Below the pieces are notes generated by a model that worked only from the letters and a program-made list of their open reading frames with translations, made no database searches and had not been told where the DNA came from. From Archangiaceae bacterium (GTDB taxonomy: Bacteria > Myxococcota > Myxococcia > Myxococcales > Myxococcaceae): a stretch of DNA of 25,895 nucleotides. Position numbers and translations under genes: made by a program. Shown in pieces: positions 15,301 through 21,851 of this stretch; position 1 is the stretch's first letter; the number at the start of each line of letters is the position of its first letter. Where the stretch lies: positions 1-25,895 of the forward strand of contig JAHFDQ010000020.1 in NCBI GenBank assembly GCA_023248915.1. The letters run 5' to 3'.

Positions 15301-15688
15301 TGGCGCCCGTGGCTCCCGGTAGCCCGTTGGCGCCCGTCGGTCCCGCAGCGCCGGTGGCCCCCGCAGGCCCAGGGTCGCCCGTTGCTCCGGGCGCGCCCGG
15401 CTCGCCCGTCGGGCCGTCGGTCCCCGTCGCCCCCAGCGTGCCCGGAGCGCCGTTGCACAGGATCACGTCGCCGTTCGCCGTCGTGAGCAGAACGCCCCCG
15501 TAGGGGCAGCCGCCGTCCGCGTCGATGACCGCTCCGGTCACCGACTGGCCGTTTTCCCCCGTGGCGCCGGTTGGGCCAGGCGGCCCCTCGACTGGCGCAG
15601 GAGGTTGTTCCGGAACCGTCTGGGCGCAACCCACCAGCAAGAGAACGCCGGCGCCCAAGGCAAGCCTCAAGCGAGAAGCGAAAATCAT
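12362..15688 (-). CDS. collagen-like repeat lipoprotein with tail-fibre-like C-terminus
   Basis: ATG 15688 is preceded by a good Shine-Dalgarno (GGAAGGGG, 6-base gap). The 1108-residue product has a signal peptide with lipobox LLVGC (Cys21), so it is anchored to a membrane. After a short Cys-containing segment, residues about 80-674 are nearly uninterrupted Gly-X-Y triplets, Thr/Ala/Pro-rich (GPTGANGLAGATGATGAQG), expected to form a collagen-like triple helix. The next part resembles phage tail-fibre and other trimeric proteins (SRSDHDHDARY, AQGNDARLSDARAP). The last 90 residues are Cys-rich, with CCC near the end, probably a disulphide-bonded globular head. This is most likely a trimeric surface stalk with a binding head. 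No ligand can be named. Long antisense frames here are repeat shadows. Confidence 0.85.
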   Translation of the reverse strand: MIFASRLRLALGAGVLLLVGCAQTVPEQPPAPVEGPPGPTGATGENGQSVTGAVIDADGGCPYGGVLLTTANGDVILCNGAPGTLGATGTDGPTGEPGAPGATGDPGPAGATGAAGPTGANGLPGATGATGPQGVPGPTGADGLAGPTGASGPQGSTGADGLAGATGATGLQGPTGADGLAGATGAAGQQGPTGADGLAGASGATGMQGPTGADGAAGVTGATGPQGPTGADGLAGATGVTGLQGPTGADGLAGATGQQGPTGLQGPAGPTGAAGPQGATGPTGADGLAGATGATGLQGPIGPQGITGPTGADGLAGATGATGLQGPVGPQGITGPTGANGLAGATGAQGATGANGLAGATGATGAQGATGPTGANGLAGATGATGTQGATGPTGANGLAGATGATGSQGATGPTGANGLAGATGATGTQGATGPTGANGLAGATGAAGTQGATGPTGANGLAGAAGATGPTGTNGLAGATGATGAQGATGPTGANGLAGATGATGAQGATGPTGANGLAGATGATGATGAQGATGPTGANGLAGATGATGATGAQGATGPTGANGLAGATGAAGATGAQGATGSTGANGLAGATGATGAQGATGPTGANGLAGATGATGATGAQGATGPTGANGLAGATGATGATGAQGATGPTGANGLAGATGPTGAQGPTGPDPVIAVNGGLIGSGTAVDPLAVYFQGTGVATSASRSDHDHDARYPMLSSLSNPGTLNLASNPVDWTKLKGVPAVFADGIDDGLTAVSHDLTLVGDGAATALGINPVEVQRRVNGSCAAGWYIQAVNQDGTVNCALDANSGGTVTSVSAGTGTSIGGTPTAPTVSVLYGAAAGTAAQGNDARLSDARAPTAGSSNYIQNQSAVSQSASFIISGTGQIATSASIGSLAAPNHVLEVTGANSDLTYTSNANATFEVRSTAAAAACGIDFTKGSTSTAGAGTPDFSARISYRGDLDDSVRVSVPNGADALIVRSTATGASWLDGRASMMAALGAGCVANIGGAVATHFVVWEPGIARNCNTVCALAANNCVGTPSSCRQTGSFTAFGGSAYYNYNNECASADPALAAGANAATQAAETGKFCCCRNANVNCVKPFIQ
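13662..15451 (-). repeat. tandem DNA repeats coding for Gly-X-Y collagen-like region
   Basis: About 1.8 kb of 9-bp-based tandem repeats. The best-preserved units are 63 bp and 72 bp (21 and 24 residues, the latter with one extra Gly-Ala-Thr triplet) between about 13690 and 14260. Units towards 15400 are more diverged and richer in Leu-Gln-Gly variants. The gradient suggests recent expansion near the 3' part of the gene by unequal recombination or slippage. All unit lengths are multiples of nine, so triplet periodicity is kept. Confidence 0.85.
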
Positions 15689-15716
15689 CGCGAACCCCTT
15701 CCGGCCGACCCTCCCG

Positions 15717-15746
15717 ATTAGACCCTCTGCCTCGCACGCTTAGCAA
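15717..15746 (-). promoter_or_regulatory. candidate promoter of the collagen-like gene
   Basis: On the minus strand TTGCTA (15746-15741) and TCTAAT (15722-15717) are separated by 18 bp. Transcription would begin near 15709, giving a leader of about 20 bases that contains the Shine-Dalgarno at 15702-15695. The hexamers match the sigma-70-type consensus at four and five of six positions. Confidence 0.4.
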
Positions 15747-15874
15747 CAGACGGAGAGGCTGTGTGCGCTCTGCTCCTACCAACACCCCCTCGGGCACAGC
15801 GCGTTCTTGCCGCCTTTTCCCGTTTGCCGGACTTCGGTCACTCGTGGGAGGCTGCGCCCCGCGTCGGGGGAGAC

Positions 15875-16435
15875 ATGAGGCTGGTGCTCATCGGACTGGT
15901 TGTGCTTTCGGCATCCGTCGCCGCGTACTTCCAGTTCGGCATGCGCAGCTCGTACTCGGGTCATTCCGGCAACCAACTCGACGTGCTCGACCACGAATTC
16001 CGACGCCTCGGCGACACCGCCACCGAAGACCAGAGAGTCTCTCGCTACCTGCTCGAGCGGGAAGAGCGGCGGCGCGCGATGCTGGTCACCTCCGTCACGT
16101 TGTGTGTGCTCGCCGCCTTGGGCGCAATCTTCGTTCGCGGCCCCACGCGGCCCCTCCAGACCGGTCTGTCCGCCGAGGAGCAGCGGCTCACCGCCGCCAT
16201 GGGCGACCCCAAGGCCGCGCTGAATGGCGCGCGCGCAAAGGCGGCCAAGCTGCTTGGCGTCATGCCCGATGCCCCGACGTCGGTGGTCGAAGCAGCCCTC
16301 GCGGCGCAGCTCCGTGATCGCGACCCGAACCGCCTGGAAGGGCTCGCCCCCGACCTACAGCGGCTGGTCAAAGACCAGCGCGACGAGCTGAACAAGGCCC
16401 GGGACCTTCTGCTCCAGCGTCGGAAAGACGGGTAA
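15875..16435 (+). CDS. small membrane protein with J-domain-like C-terminus
   Basis: The start is ATG 15875, just after a GGGGGAGA Shine-Dalgarno; upstream codons in this frame have no protein character. The 186-residue product has a first hydrophobic helix (residues 2-22), a polar segment containing LDVLDHEFRRLGD and charged residues, and a second helix (about 67-85). The rest is cytoplasmic and predicted helical. In it, AAKLLGVMPDAPTSVVEAAL and a later DELNKARDLLL match the start and the asparagine-containing last helix of J domains, but the HPD tripeptide required to stimulate DnaK is absent. It may be a degenerate J-like scaffold or an unrelated helical domain. The function is unknown. 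Confidence 0.65.
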   Translation: MRLVLIGLVVLSASVAAYFQFGMRSSYSGHSGNQLDVLDHEFRRLGDTATEDQRVSRYLLEREERRRAMLVTSVTLCVLAALGAIFVRGPTRPLQTGLSAEEQRLTAAMGDPKAALNGARAKAAKLLGVMPDAPTSVVEAALAAQLRDRDPNRLEGLAPDLQRLVKDQRDELNKARDLLLQRRKDG

Positions 16436-16481
16436 ACCGCCCGAGTTGTCGGCCGGCGATGCCGGCGAGTAGGAAGTTTCG

Positions 16482-16497
16482 GGCGGGGTGGCCCGCC
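16482..16497 (+). terminator. GC-rich hairpin after the J-like membrane protein gene
   Basis: GGCGGG-GTGG-CCCGCC forms a 6-bp stem with a 4-base loop, 46 bases after the stop at 16435. Another 6-bp hairpin, GCCGGC-GAT-GCCGGC, lies at 16452-16466. There is no T-run after either, so termination is only possible and neither is a canonical intrinsic terminator. The rest of the 147-bp gap up to the oxidoreductase operon shows no clear promoter. Confidence 0.25.
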
Positions 16498-16582
16498 GCG
16501 TCTTGCCTGGCCCTTCCATTCCCGCTAAACGGCTCGGGTCCCCGCGGCCGAGCCCCTTCGACCGCTCGCGGCGAAATCCACG

Positions 16583-18838
16583 ATGCTGAGCTCTGCGAAC
16601 TCGACCCTCGCCAAGCCGTCCGTCCCCCTTCGAAGCCTGGAAATTCGCCTGCACGGGCGCGGCGGCCAGGGTGGGGTGACCTGCGCGAAAATCATCGCCG
16701 CAGTCTACGCCGGCCTCGGCAAGTCCGTTCAGACCTTCGGCGACTACTCGGGCGAGCGGTCGGGCGCTCCGGTGCGCGCCTACACCCGGGTGAGCGACTC
16801 ACCCATCGAGAACCGGAACAAGATTTACCTTCCCGACCACCTGCTGGTGCTCGACCCGACGCTGCTCTCCGACGAAGTCCTCGCCGGGCTGGCGCCGGGC
16901 GGCACCTTGCTCGTCAACACGCCCGAGCCGCCCGAGAAGCTCGCCGGCCGCTTCGAAGCGCAGCGCCTAGCCACCGTCGACGCGACGGCCATCGCCCGCA
17001 GGCACAAGATTGGCGCGCGGTCGGTCGTCATCGTCAACACCACCATCGCCGGAGCCTTCGCCCGCGCGCTCGACCTGCCGCTGGCCGCGCTCGAAGAGGC
17101 CTACCGGCACCTGGGCCTGCTCTCCAACTTCCCCGCCGCCCGGGAAGCCTACGAGAAGGTCTCCATCCGCCCGCCGCTGAAAGAGGGCGTGGCGGCGAAG
17201 GCGCCGACCTCGCTGCCGGTGCTGCCAACGGTGATGCCGCTGGTCGATCACGTCGAGAGCCCGCCCACGGCGCTGCGCACCGGCAACTGGCGCACCGAGA
17301 CGCCGGCCTACGTCGAGAACCTCGCGCCGTGCAGCGTCTTCTGCCCGGCGGGCAACGACGTGGTGGGCTTCATTCAGGCGCTGGCGACGAAGGGCGAAGC
17401 CGCGGCGGCCGAAGTGCTCGGGCGGACCACGCCGCTGGCCGCGGTGTGCGGGCGCGTCTGCCCGGCGCCGTGCATGGAAGGCTGCAACCGGGCCGAGCTC
17501 GACGGCAGCGTGAACATCCGCGGCATCGAGCGGTGGATTTCAGGCAAGCACCCCATCGCCGCGCGAGAGCCAAAGGCCTGCGCTCAACCGAAGCGGCTGG
17601 CGGTGGTGGGCGGCGGCCCGGCCGGGCTGTCGGCGGCTTACACCGCGGCCAAGCTCGGGCACCGCGTCACCCTGTTCGAGGGCGAGCGCGCGCTGGGGGG
17701 CGTGCTGCGCACCGGCATTCCCGTCTACCGGCTGCCCCGCGCGGCGCTCGACCAGGAAGTGGGCGACGTGGTTCGGCTGGGCGTCGAGGTGAAGTCCGGC
17801 CAATTCCTCGACCGCGCCCGGGTGGCGCAGCTCCCGCGCGAGTACGAAGCGGTGGTGCTGGCCACCGGCCTGCAGAAGCTGCGGGGCCTCGACGGGCCGG
17901 GCCAGGCGCTGGCCGGCGTCGAGCAGGGCATCCACTTCCTGCACCGGGTGAACCTCGACGGGCAGGTGAAGCTCTCGGGGCACGTGGTGGTGCTGGGCGG
18001 CGGCAACACCGCGATGGACTGCGCCCGCAGCGCGCTGCGCGCCGGAGCCTCGAAGGTCACCGTGGCCTACCGCCGTGGCCGCGCCGAGATGCCGGCCATT
18101 CCCGAAGAGGTGGTGCAGGCCGAGGAAGAGGGCGTCGAGCTCGTCTTCCTGGTGGCGCCGCTGGGCTTTTCCGGCTCGGGTCGGGTCGAGTCGGTCGAAC
18201 TGGCCGAGGTCGAGCTGGGCCCGCCCGACGACAGCGGCCGGCGCGCGCCGCGGGTGTCCGACCGGAAGAGGTCGCTGCGGTGCGACGGGGTGCTGCTGGC
18301 GCTCGGCCAATCGGCCGACCTGTCCCTCTTGCCCGAGGGCTGGAAGCTGCAGGACGGCCGCGTGCTCGAGAACGGCCGGCCGTTGCCCGTCTTCGCCGCT
18401 GGCGACCTGTCCACCGGTGACGGCACCGTCACCCACGCCATCGGCGACGGCCGGCGGGCGGCCACCCGAGCGCTCCGCCTGTTCGACGAGTCGGTGGCCG
18501 AGTTCGTCCGGCCCGACCGCGCCAAGGCGGTGCCCGCGACCGACATCCGCTTCGACCACTTCGCCAAGTCCGCTCCGGCGCACGGGCGCCACCTGCCCGC
18601 GGCCGCCCGGGCCCGCTCGTTCGACGAGGTGGACGCCGGCCTTTCCGAGGGGCTCGAGGCGCACCGCTGCTTCTCGTGCGGTCACTGCACCTCTTGCGAT
18701 ACCTGCCTGGTGTACTGCCCCGAGGGCATCGTGCGGCGTGCCGGCGCGGGCTACGACATCGACTACTCGATGTGCAAGGGCTGCGGCATCTGCGTCACCG
18801 AGTGCCCGCGCGAAGCGATGGAGATGAGGGCGCTATGA
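16583..18838 (+). CDS. fused 2-oxoacid:acceptor oxidoreductase gamma subunit + GltD-like flavoprotein + ferredoxin
   Basis: This 751-residue protein contains three modules. Residues about 18-195 are the gamma subunit of pyruvate/2-oxoacid:ferredoxin oxidoreductases (HGRGGQGGVTCAKI, YSGERSGAPVRAYTRVS). Residues about 245-650 match the small subunit of glutamate synthase and related proteins: an N-terminal Fe-S domain (CSVFCPAG and CGRVCPAPCMEGC), an FAD site VVGGGPAGLSAAY (about 341) and an NAD(P) site VVLGGGNTAMDC (about 470). The end (about 695-745) carries two [4Fe-4S] motifs, CTSCDTCLVYCP and CKGCGICVTECP, as in the delta subunit. It probably passes electrons from 2-oxoacid cleavage through the clusters to FAD and NAD(P), or the reverse. 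The stop overlaps the alpha-subunit start (ATGA). Confidence 0.9.
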   Translation: MLSSANSTLAKPSVPLRSLEIRLHGRGGQGGVTCAKIIAAVYAGLGKSVQTFGDYSGERSGAPVRAYTRVSDSPIENRNKIYLPDHLLVLDPTLLSDEVLAGLAPGGTLLVNTPEPPEKLAGRFEAQRLATVDATAIARRHKIGARSVVIVNTTIAGAFARALDLPLAALEEAYRHLGLLSNFPAAREAYEKVSIRPPLKEGVAAKAPTSLPVLPTVMPLVDHVESPPTALRTGNWRTETPAYVENLAPCSVFCPAGNDVVGFIQALATKGEAAAAEVLGRTTPLAAVCGRVCPAPCMEGCNRAELDGSVNIRGIERWISGKHPIAAREPKACAQPKRLAVVGGGPAGLSAAYTAAKLGHRVTLFEGERALGGVLRTGIPVYRLPRAALDQEVGDVVRLGVEVKSGQFLDRARVAQLPREYEAVVLATGLQKLRGLDGPGQALAGVEQGIHFLHRVNLDGQVKLSGHVVVLGGGNTAMDCARSALRAGASKVTVAYRRGRAEMPAIPEEVVQAEEEGVELVFLVAPLGFSGSGRVESVELAEVELGPPDDSGRRAPRVSDRKRSLRCDGVLLALGQSADLSLLPEGWKLQDGRVLENGRPLPVFAAGDLSTGDGTVTHAIGDGRRAATRALRLFDESVAEFVRPDRAKAVPATDIRFDHFAKSAPAHGRHLPAAARARSFDEVDAGLSEGLEAHRCFSCGHCTSCDTCLVYCPEGIVRRAGAGYDIDYSMCKGCGICVTECPREAMEMRAL

Positions 18839-19995
18839 CGATGGAGCTCTTGAGCGCGAACCACGCTTCGGCGGTGGCGGCCACGCTCGCCGGGCGGGCC
18901 AACCGCTCAGCGCGCGGCTTCGGCAGCGGCGTCTACCCCATCACGCCGCAGACCGAGTGCATCGAGCTGTTGTGCAACCAGGAATTCGAGAAGGGCCACG
19001 TGGTGCGCGTCGAGAGCGAGCACTCGGCGATGGCGGTGTGCATGGGCTTCGCCCTGTCGGGGGCGCGCACCTTCACCGCGTCGTCGTCGAACGGCCTGGC
19101 CTACATGAACGAGAACGTGTTCGCCGCCGGCTTCTACCGGCTCCCCATCGTGATGATGGCGGTGAACCGGGCGCTGGGCCCGCCGTGGAACATCTGGGTG
19201 GACCATGGCGACACCCTGTCGCTGCGCGACGCCGGCTGGGTGCAGCTGTACTGCGAGACGAACCAGGAAGTCGCCGACACCACCCTGGCCGCCTACCGCC
19301 TCGCCGAGGACCGCCGGGTGATGCTGCCGGTGATGGTGTGCCAGGACGCCTTCATCCTCTCGCACACCATGATGATGACCGACATCCCCGAGCAGGCGGC
19401 GGTGGACGCCTTCCTGCCGGCGCTCGACCTGCCGCACCGGGTGTCGAACCGGCCGCGCACGGTGGGCGGGCTGGACACGCCGCACGAGACCGAAGCTCAC
19501 CGCCGGCAGCAGGAAGTGGCGATGGGGCAGGTGCAGCCGGTGTACGCCGAGGTGCAGGCGGAGTTCTTGAAGCACTTCGGTCGCAAGCTGGCCGACCCGG
19601 TCGTTTCCTACCGGGCCGACGACGCCGAGGTGCTGCTGGTGTCGATGGGCACCATCGCCGCGACGGTGCGCACGGTGGTGGACGAGGCGCGGGCGAAGGG
19701 CGTGCGCGCCGGGGCGTTGAGGGTGCGCATGTTCCGCCCGTTCCCCGCCGAGGTGCTGGCGCGGGCGATGGCGGGCAAGAAGCGGGTCGGCATCATCGAC
19801 CGCAACCTGTGCCCCGGCCTCGGGGGAATTCTCTGGTCCGAGATGCGGGCGCTGGCCCCGGCGGGTTGCCTGGTGCAGGACTACATGGCCGGAGTGGGCG
19901 GAGGCGACGTGCGGCCGCACCACCTGAAGTGGATTCTGGACGACCTCTGCTCGCGGCCCGAGGCGGGCGCGCCCATCTTCCTGGAGGTGGGGTGA
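18835..19995 (+). CDS. porA: 2-oxoacid:acceptor oxidoreductase alpha subunit
   Basis: ATG 18835 overlaps the stop of the fused gene by four bases, indicating translational coupling; a second ATG lies at 18841. The 386-residue product has the alpha-subunit signatures YPITPQTE (about 34-41), VESEHSAMAVCMGFALSGARTFTASSS and the RALGPPWNIWVDHGD loop that shapes the 2-oxoacid pocket. It also has the C-terminal transketolase-like domain (LLVSMGTIAATVRTVVDEAR). The sequence is of the pyruvate:ferredoxin type, so pyruvate + CoA to acetyl-CoA + CO2 is the likely reaction, but other 2-oxoacids cannot be excluded. It works as a complex with the beta subunit and the fused gamma/delta/flavoprotein chain. 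Confidence 0.88.
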   Translation: MTMELLSANHASAVAATLAGRANRSARGFGSGVYPITPQTECIELLCNQEFEKGHVVRVESEHSAMAVCMGFALSGARTFTASSSNGLAYMNENVFAAGFYRLPIVMMAVNRALGPPWNIWVDHGDTLSLRDAGWVQLYCETNQEVADTTLAAYRLAEDRRVMLPVMVCQDAFILSHTMMMTDIPEQAAVDAFLPALDLPHRVSNRPRTVGGLDTPHETEAHRRQQEVAMGQVQPVYAEVQAEFLKHFGRKLADPVVSYRADDAEVLLVSMGTIAATVRTVVDEARAKGVRAGALRVRMFRPFPAEVLARAMAGKKRVGIIDRNLCPGLGGILWSEMRALAPAGCLVQDYMAGVGGGDVRPHHLKWILDDLCSRPEAGAPIFLEVG

Positions 19996-20897
19996 TGGAA
20001 CCGGCGCTCCAGGGAGTCGTGCAGACCAGGGCCGACCGGCCCGAACCGTTGCTTCGGTGCGGCAACACCAACTGCGGCGGCTGCGGCATGTCCATCGGGC
20101 TGAACCTGCTCAGCCACGCCATCGCCGACCGGCCGATTCAGTTGGTGATTCCCGCTTGCTGCGGCATCGTCACCGCCGGCGCGTTTCCCTTCTCGGCCTA
20201 CGGCGCGCCCACCGTTGCGGCCACCTTCGCGGCGGCGGCGGCCTTCGCCACGGGCCTTGCGCACGCGGCGCGCATCAACGGCGAGAAGACGCGGGTCATC
20301 TGCTTCGCCGGCGACGGCGGCACCTACGACATCGGCATGGCCACGCTCTCGGCCGCCGCCGAGCGGAACGAGGACATCCTCTACCTCTGCTACGACAACG
20401 AGATTTACGGCAACACCGGCGGGCAGCGGTCTTCGGCCACGCCGATGGGAGCAGCCACCTCGACGACACCGCTCGGCAAGGACGTCGCGAAGAAGGACAT
20501 CATCGCCATCATGGCGGCCCACCGGGTGCCGTACGCCGCCACGGTGTCGCTAGCGCACCTGGACGACGCGATGCGGAAGTTGCGGTTCGCGCTCGACCAG
20601 AAGGGCTTTCGCTTCCTGCACATGCTCTCGCCCTGCCCGACGGGCTGGAAGTCCGAACCGGCCGACGGCATCGAGCTGTTGCGGCTGGCGGTGCGGTCGG
20701 GGCTGTACGCCGTGTACGAGGTGTTCGACGGCTACAAGACGGTCATCAACGTCGAGCCCGAGATGAGCGACGCGGCGCTCGAGCGGTACTTCGCCGAGCA
20801 GGGCCGCTTCCGCAAAGCCAACCTCGACGTGGCCAAGCTGCGGGAGGCGGTCCGTCGGCAGTGGGTCGAATTGCGCTCTCGGGTGACGGCCGGCTGA
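19995..20897 (+). CDS. porB: 2-oxoacid:acceptor oxidoreductase beta subunit, thiamine diphosphate-binding
   Basis: ATG 19995 shares one base with the alpha-subunit stop (TGATG), the third member of a coupled operon. In the 300-residue product the TPP/Mg site is clear: GDGGTYDIGMATLS (about 110-123) followed by YDNEIYGNTGGQRSSATP. Cysteines near the N-terminus (CGNTNCGGC, 22-30), at 55-56 and in PCPTGW (about 213) fit ligands of the beta-subunit [4Fe-4S] cluster. The protein has the usual length for the family. The beta subunit performs decarboxylation and first electron transfer, delivering electrons to the ferredoxin part of the fused chain. Confidence 0.9.
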   Translation: MEPALQGVVQTRADRPEPLLRCGNTNCGGCGMSIGLNLLSHAIADRPIQLVIPACCGIVTAGAFPFSAYGAPTVAATFAAAAAFATGLAHAARINGEKTRVICFAGDGGTYDIGMATLSAAAERNEDILYLCYDNEIYGNTGGQRSSATPMGAATSTTPLGKDVAKKDIIAIMAAHRVPYAATVSLAHLDDAMRKLRFALDQKGFRFLHMLSPCPTGWKSEPADGIELLRLAVRSGLYAVYEVFDGYKTVINVEPEMSDAALERYFAEQGRFRKANLDVAKLREAVRRQWVELRSRVTAG

Positions 20898-20912
20898 CCT
20901 GCGAGCTAACGT
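20883..20912 (+). promoter_or_regulatory. candidate promoter for the gene at 20920
   Basis: GTGACG (20883-20888) and TAACGT (20907-20912) are 18 bp apart and the ATG follows after 7 bases, the same geometry and -35 sequence as upstream of the gene at 7418. It overlaps the last codons of the beta-subunit gene. The downstream gene could thus be expressed independently of the oxidoreductase operon from a near-leaderless transcript. Confidence 0.35.
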
Positions 20913-20919
20913 TCGCCGA

Positions 20920-21342
20920 ATGGCGCCCCCGAAGAAGTCTCAGACCGAGAAGAAGCTCGCGGCCCTCACCAAGCAGGTGCTGGCCGACCCCAACACCGCG
21001 AGGATTGCAGAGAAGTTGGGCATTCCCCTCGAGGAGTACGTGCAGCAGGTGGTGTATTTCGCCACTCACCCGAAGGCCGAGCCCAACCTGCTCGTCGTCC
21101 GGGACGCCGACCTTCGCGCGATGGGCCGCCCGCCTCCCGACGAGAACGAGATGGGGCGCTACCTCATCGAGGCCGTGAAGATGGGCGAGGCGACGAGCAA
21201 GACCGAGTACTCGGACCCGGAGAAGCGCCTGGTGACGATGTCCGACCTGCCCGCCGGCAAGCCCGACACTCGCAAGGCAAACCCCCGACTCAAGGCCGAA
21301 CTGGACCGCCAACTCAGGGGAAAACGGGGCGGGAAGACCTGA
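20920..21342 (+). CDS. hypothetical protein, 140 residues
   Basis: It begins at ATG 20920, 22 bases after the beta-subunit stop. The product is hydrophilic, with Lys-rich ends (KKSQTEKKLAALTKQ at the start, LRGKRGGKT at the end) and a likely helical centre (ADPNTARIAEKLGIPLEEYVQQVVYFATHP). There is no signal peptide, membrane segment or cysteine. I do not recognise the family. Because of its position it could accompany the oxidoreductase, but its own candidate promoter argues for independent expression. Coding is supported by a clear start, typical third-position bias and absence of a competing frame. Confidence 0.6.
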   Translation: MAPPKKSQTEKKLAALTKQVLADPNTARIAEKLGIPLEEYVQQVVYFATHPKAEPNLLVVRDADLRAMGRPPPDENEMGRYLIEAVKMGEATSKTEYSDPEKRLVTMSDLPAGKPDTRKANPRLKAELDRQLRGKRGGKT

Positions 21343-21348
21343 TCTGCT

Positions 21349-21377
21349 GGGCCAGTCAACTTCCGCCGGCCTGGCCC
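21349..21377 (+). terminator. hairpin between two hypothetical genes
   Basis: GGGCCAG (21349-21355) pairs with CTGGCCC (21371-21377), a 7-bp GC-rich stem with a 15-base loop, 6 bases after the stop of the 140-residue protein gene. There is no T-run; an AT-rich CGATAATCC follows. It may be a weak terminator or a processing site. GATAAT at 21378-21383 could be the -10 of the next gene. Confidence 0.3.
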
Positions 21378-21413
21378 GATAATCCTTGGAAGAATCACCA
21401 CCGGAGACAGCTC

Positions 21414-21848
21414 ATGGGCTTCCTGGGAAGCATCGGCAAGGTTTTCAAGAAGATTGGCTCGGGCATCGTCAAGTTCGCCAAGTCTCCGTTCGGCAAGCTG
21501 TTGATGAACGTCGGCCTGGGGCTGCTCACCGGCGGCATGGGCAACCTGCTGTCCTCGGGCCTCAGCATGCTCGGCGGCGGGGGGAACCTGCTCAGCACGT
21601 TCACGGGATTTGCCTCGAAGTTCCTCGGGCCGGCGCAGAGCATGCTCTCGGGCTCGGGGCTGGGGTCGCTGTCGGGCTTCCTCGGCAACGCCGGCAGCAG
21701 CGGAGACCTCTTCAGCATGGCGAAGAGCCTCGTCTCGGCGCAGAACCAGCAGCCGAAGACCGACGCGACCACCCAGCAGGTGGTGCAGAGCAACCTCGCC
21801 CAGTTGTTCGCCTACCAGCAGGCGCAGCTCTTGCGTGCCTCCGCGTAG
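21414..21848 (+). CDS. small Gly/Ser-rich amphipathic protein of unknown function
   Basis: ATG 21414 follows a Shine-Dalgarno GGAGA. The first 30 of 144 residues (MGFLGSIGKVFKKIGSGI, then VKFAKSPFGKLL) form a cationic amphipathic helix much like pore-forming antimicrobial peptides. Residues 31-100 are Gly/Ser/Leu-rich with short hydrophobic stretches, and the end is polar and Gln-rich (LFAYQQAQLL). There is no cleavable signal peptide. It could insert into or coat membranes, or be a structural component of a secreted particle. No family was recognised. It converges on the GMC oxidoreductase gene with a three-base gap. Confidence 0.65.
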   Translation: MGFLGSIGKVFKKIGSGIVKFAKSPFGKLLMNVGLGLLTGGMGNLLSSGLSMLGGGGNLLSTFTGFASKFLGPAQSMLSGSGLGSLSGFLGNAGSSGDLFSMAKSLVSAQNQQPKTDATTQQVVQSNLAQLFAYQQAQLLRASA

Positions 21849-21851
21849 CTG

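Noticed and set aside
13662..15451. CRISPR-like tandem repetition
   Set aside because: Units are contiguous multiples of nine bases without unique spacers, and they encode Gly-X-Y triplets.
16459..18420. 653-residue plus-strand frame overlapping the fused oxidoreductase gene
   Set aside because: It is a +1 shadow: the real frame has FAD, NAD(P) and Fe-S motifs throughout.
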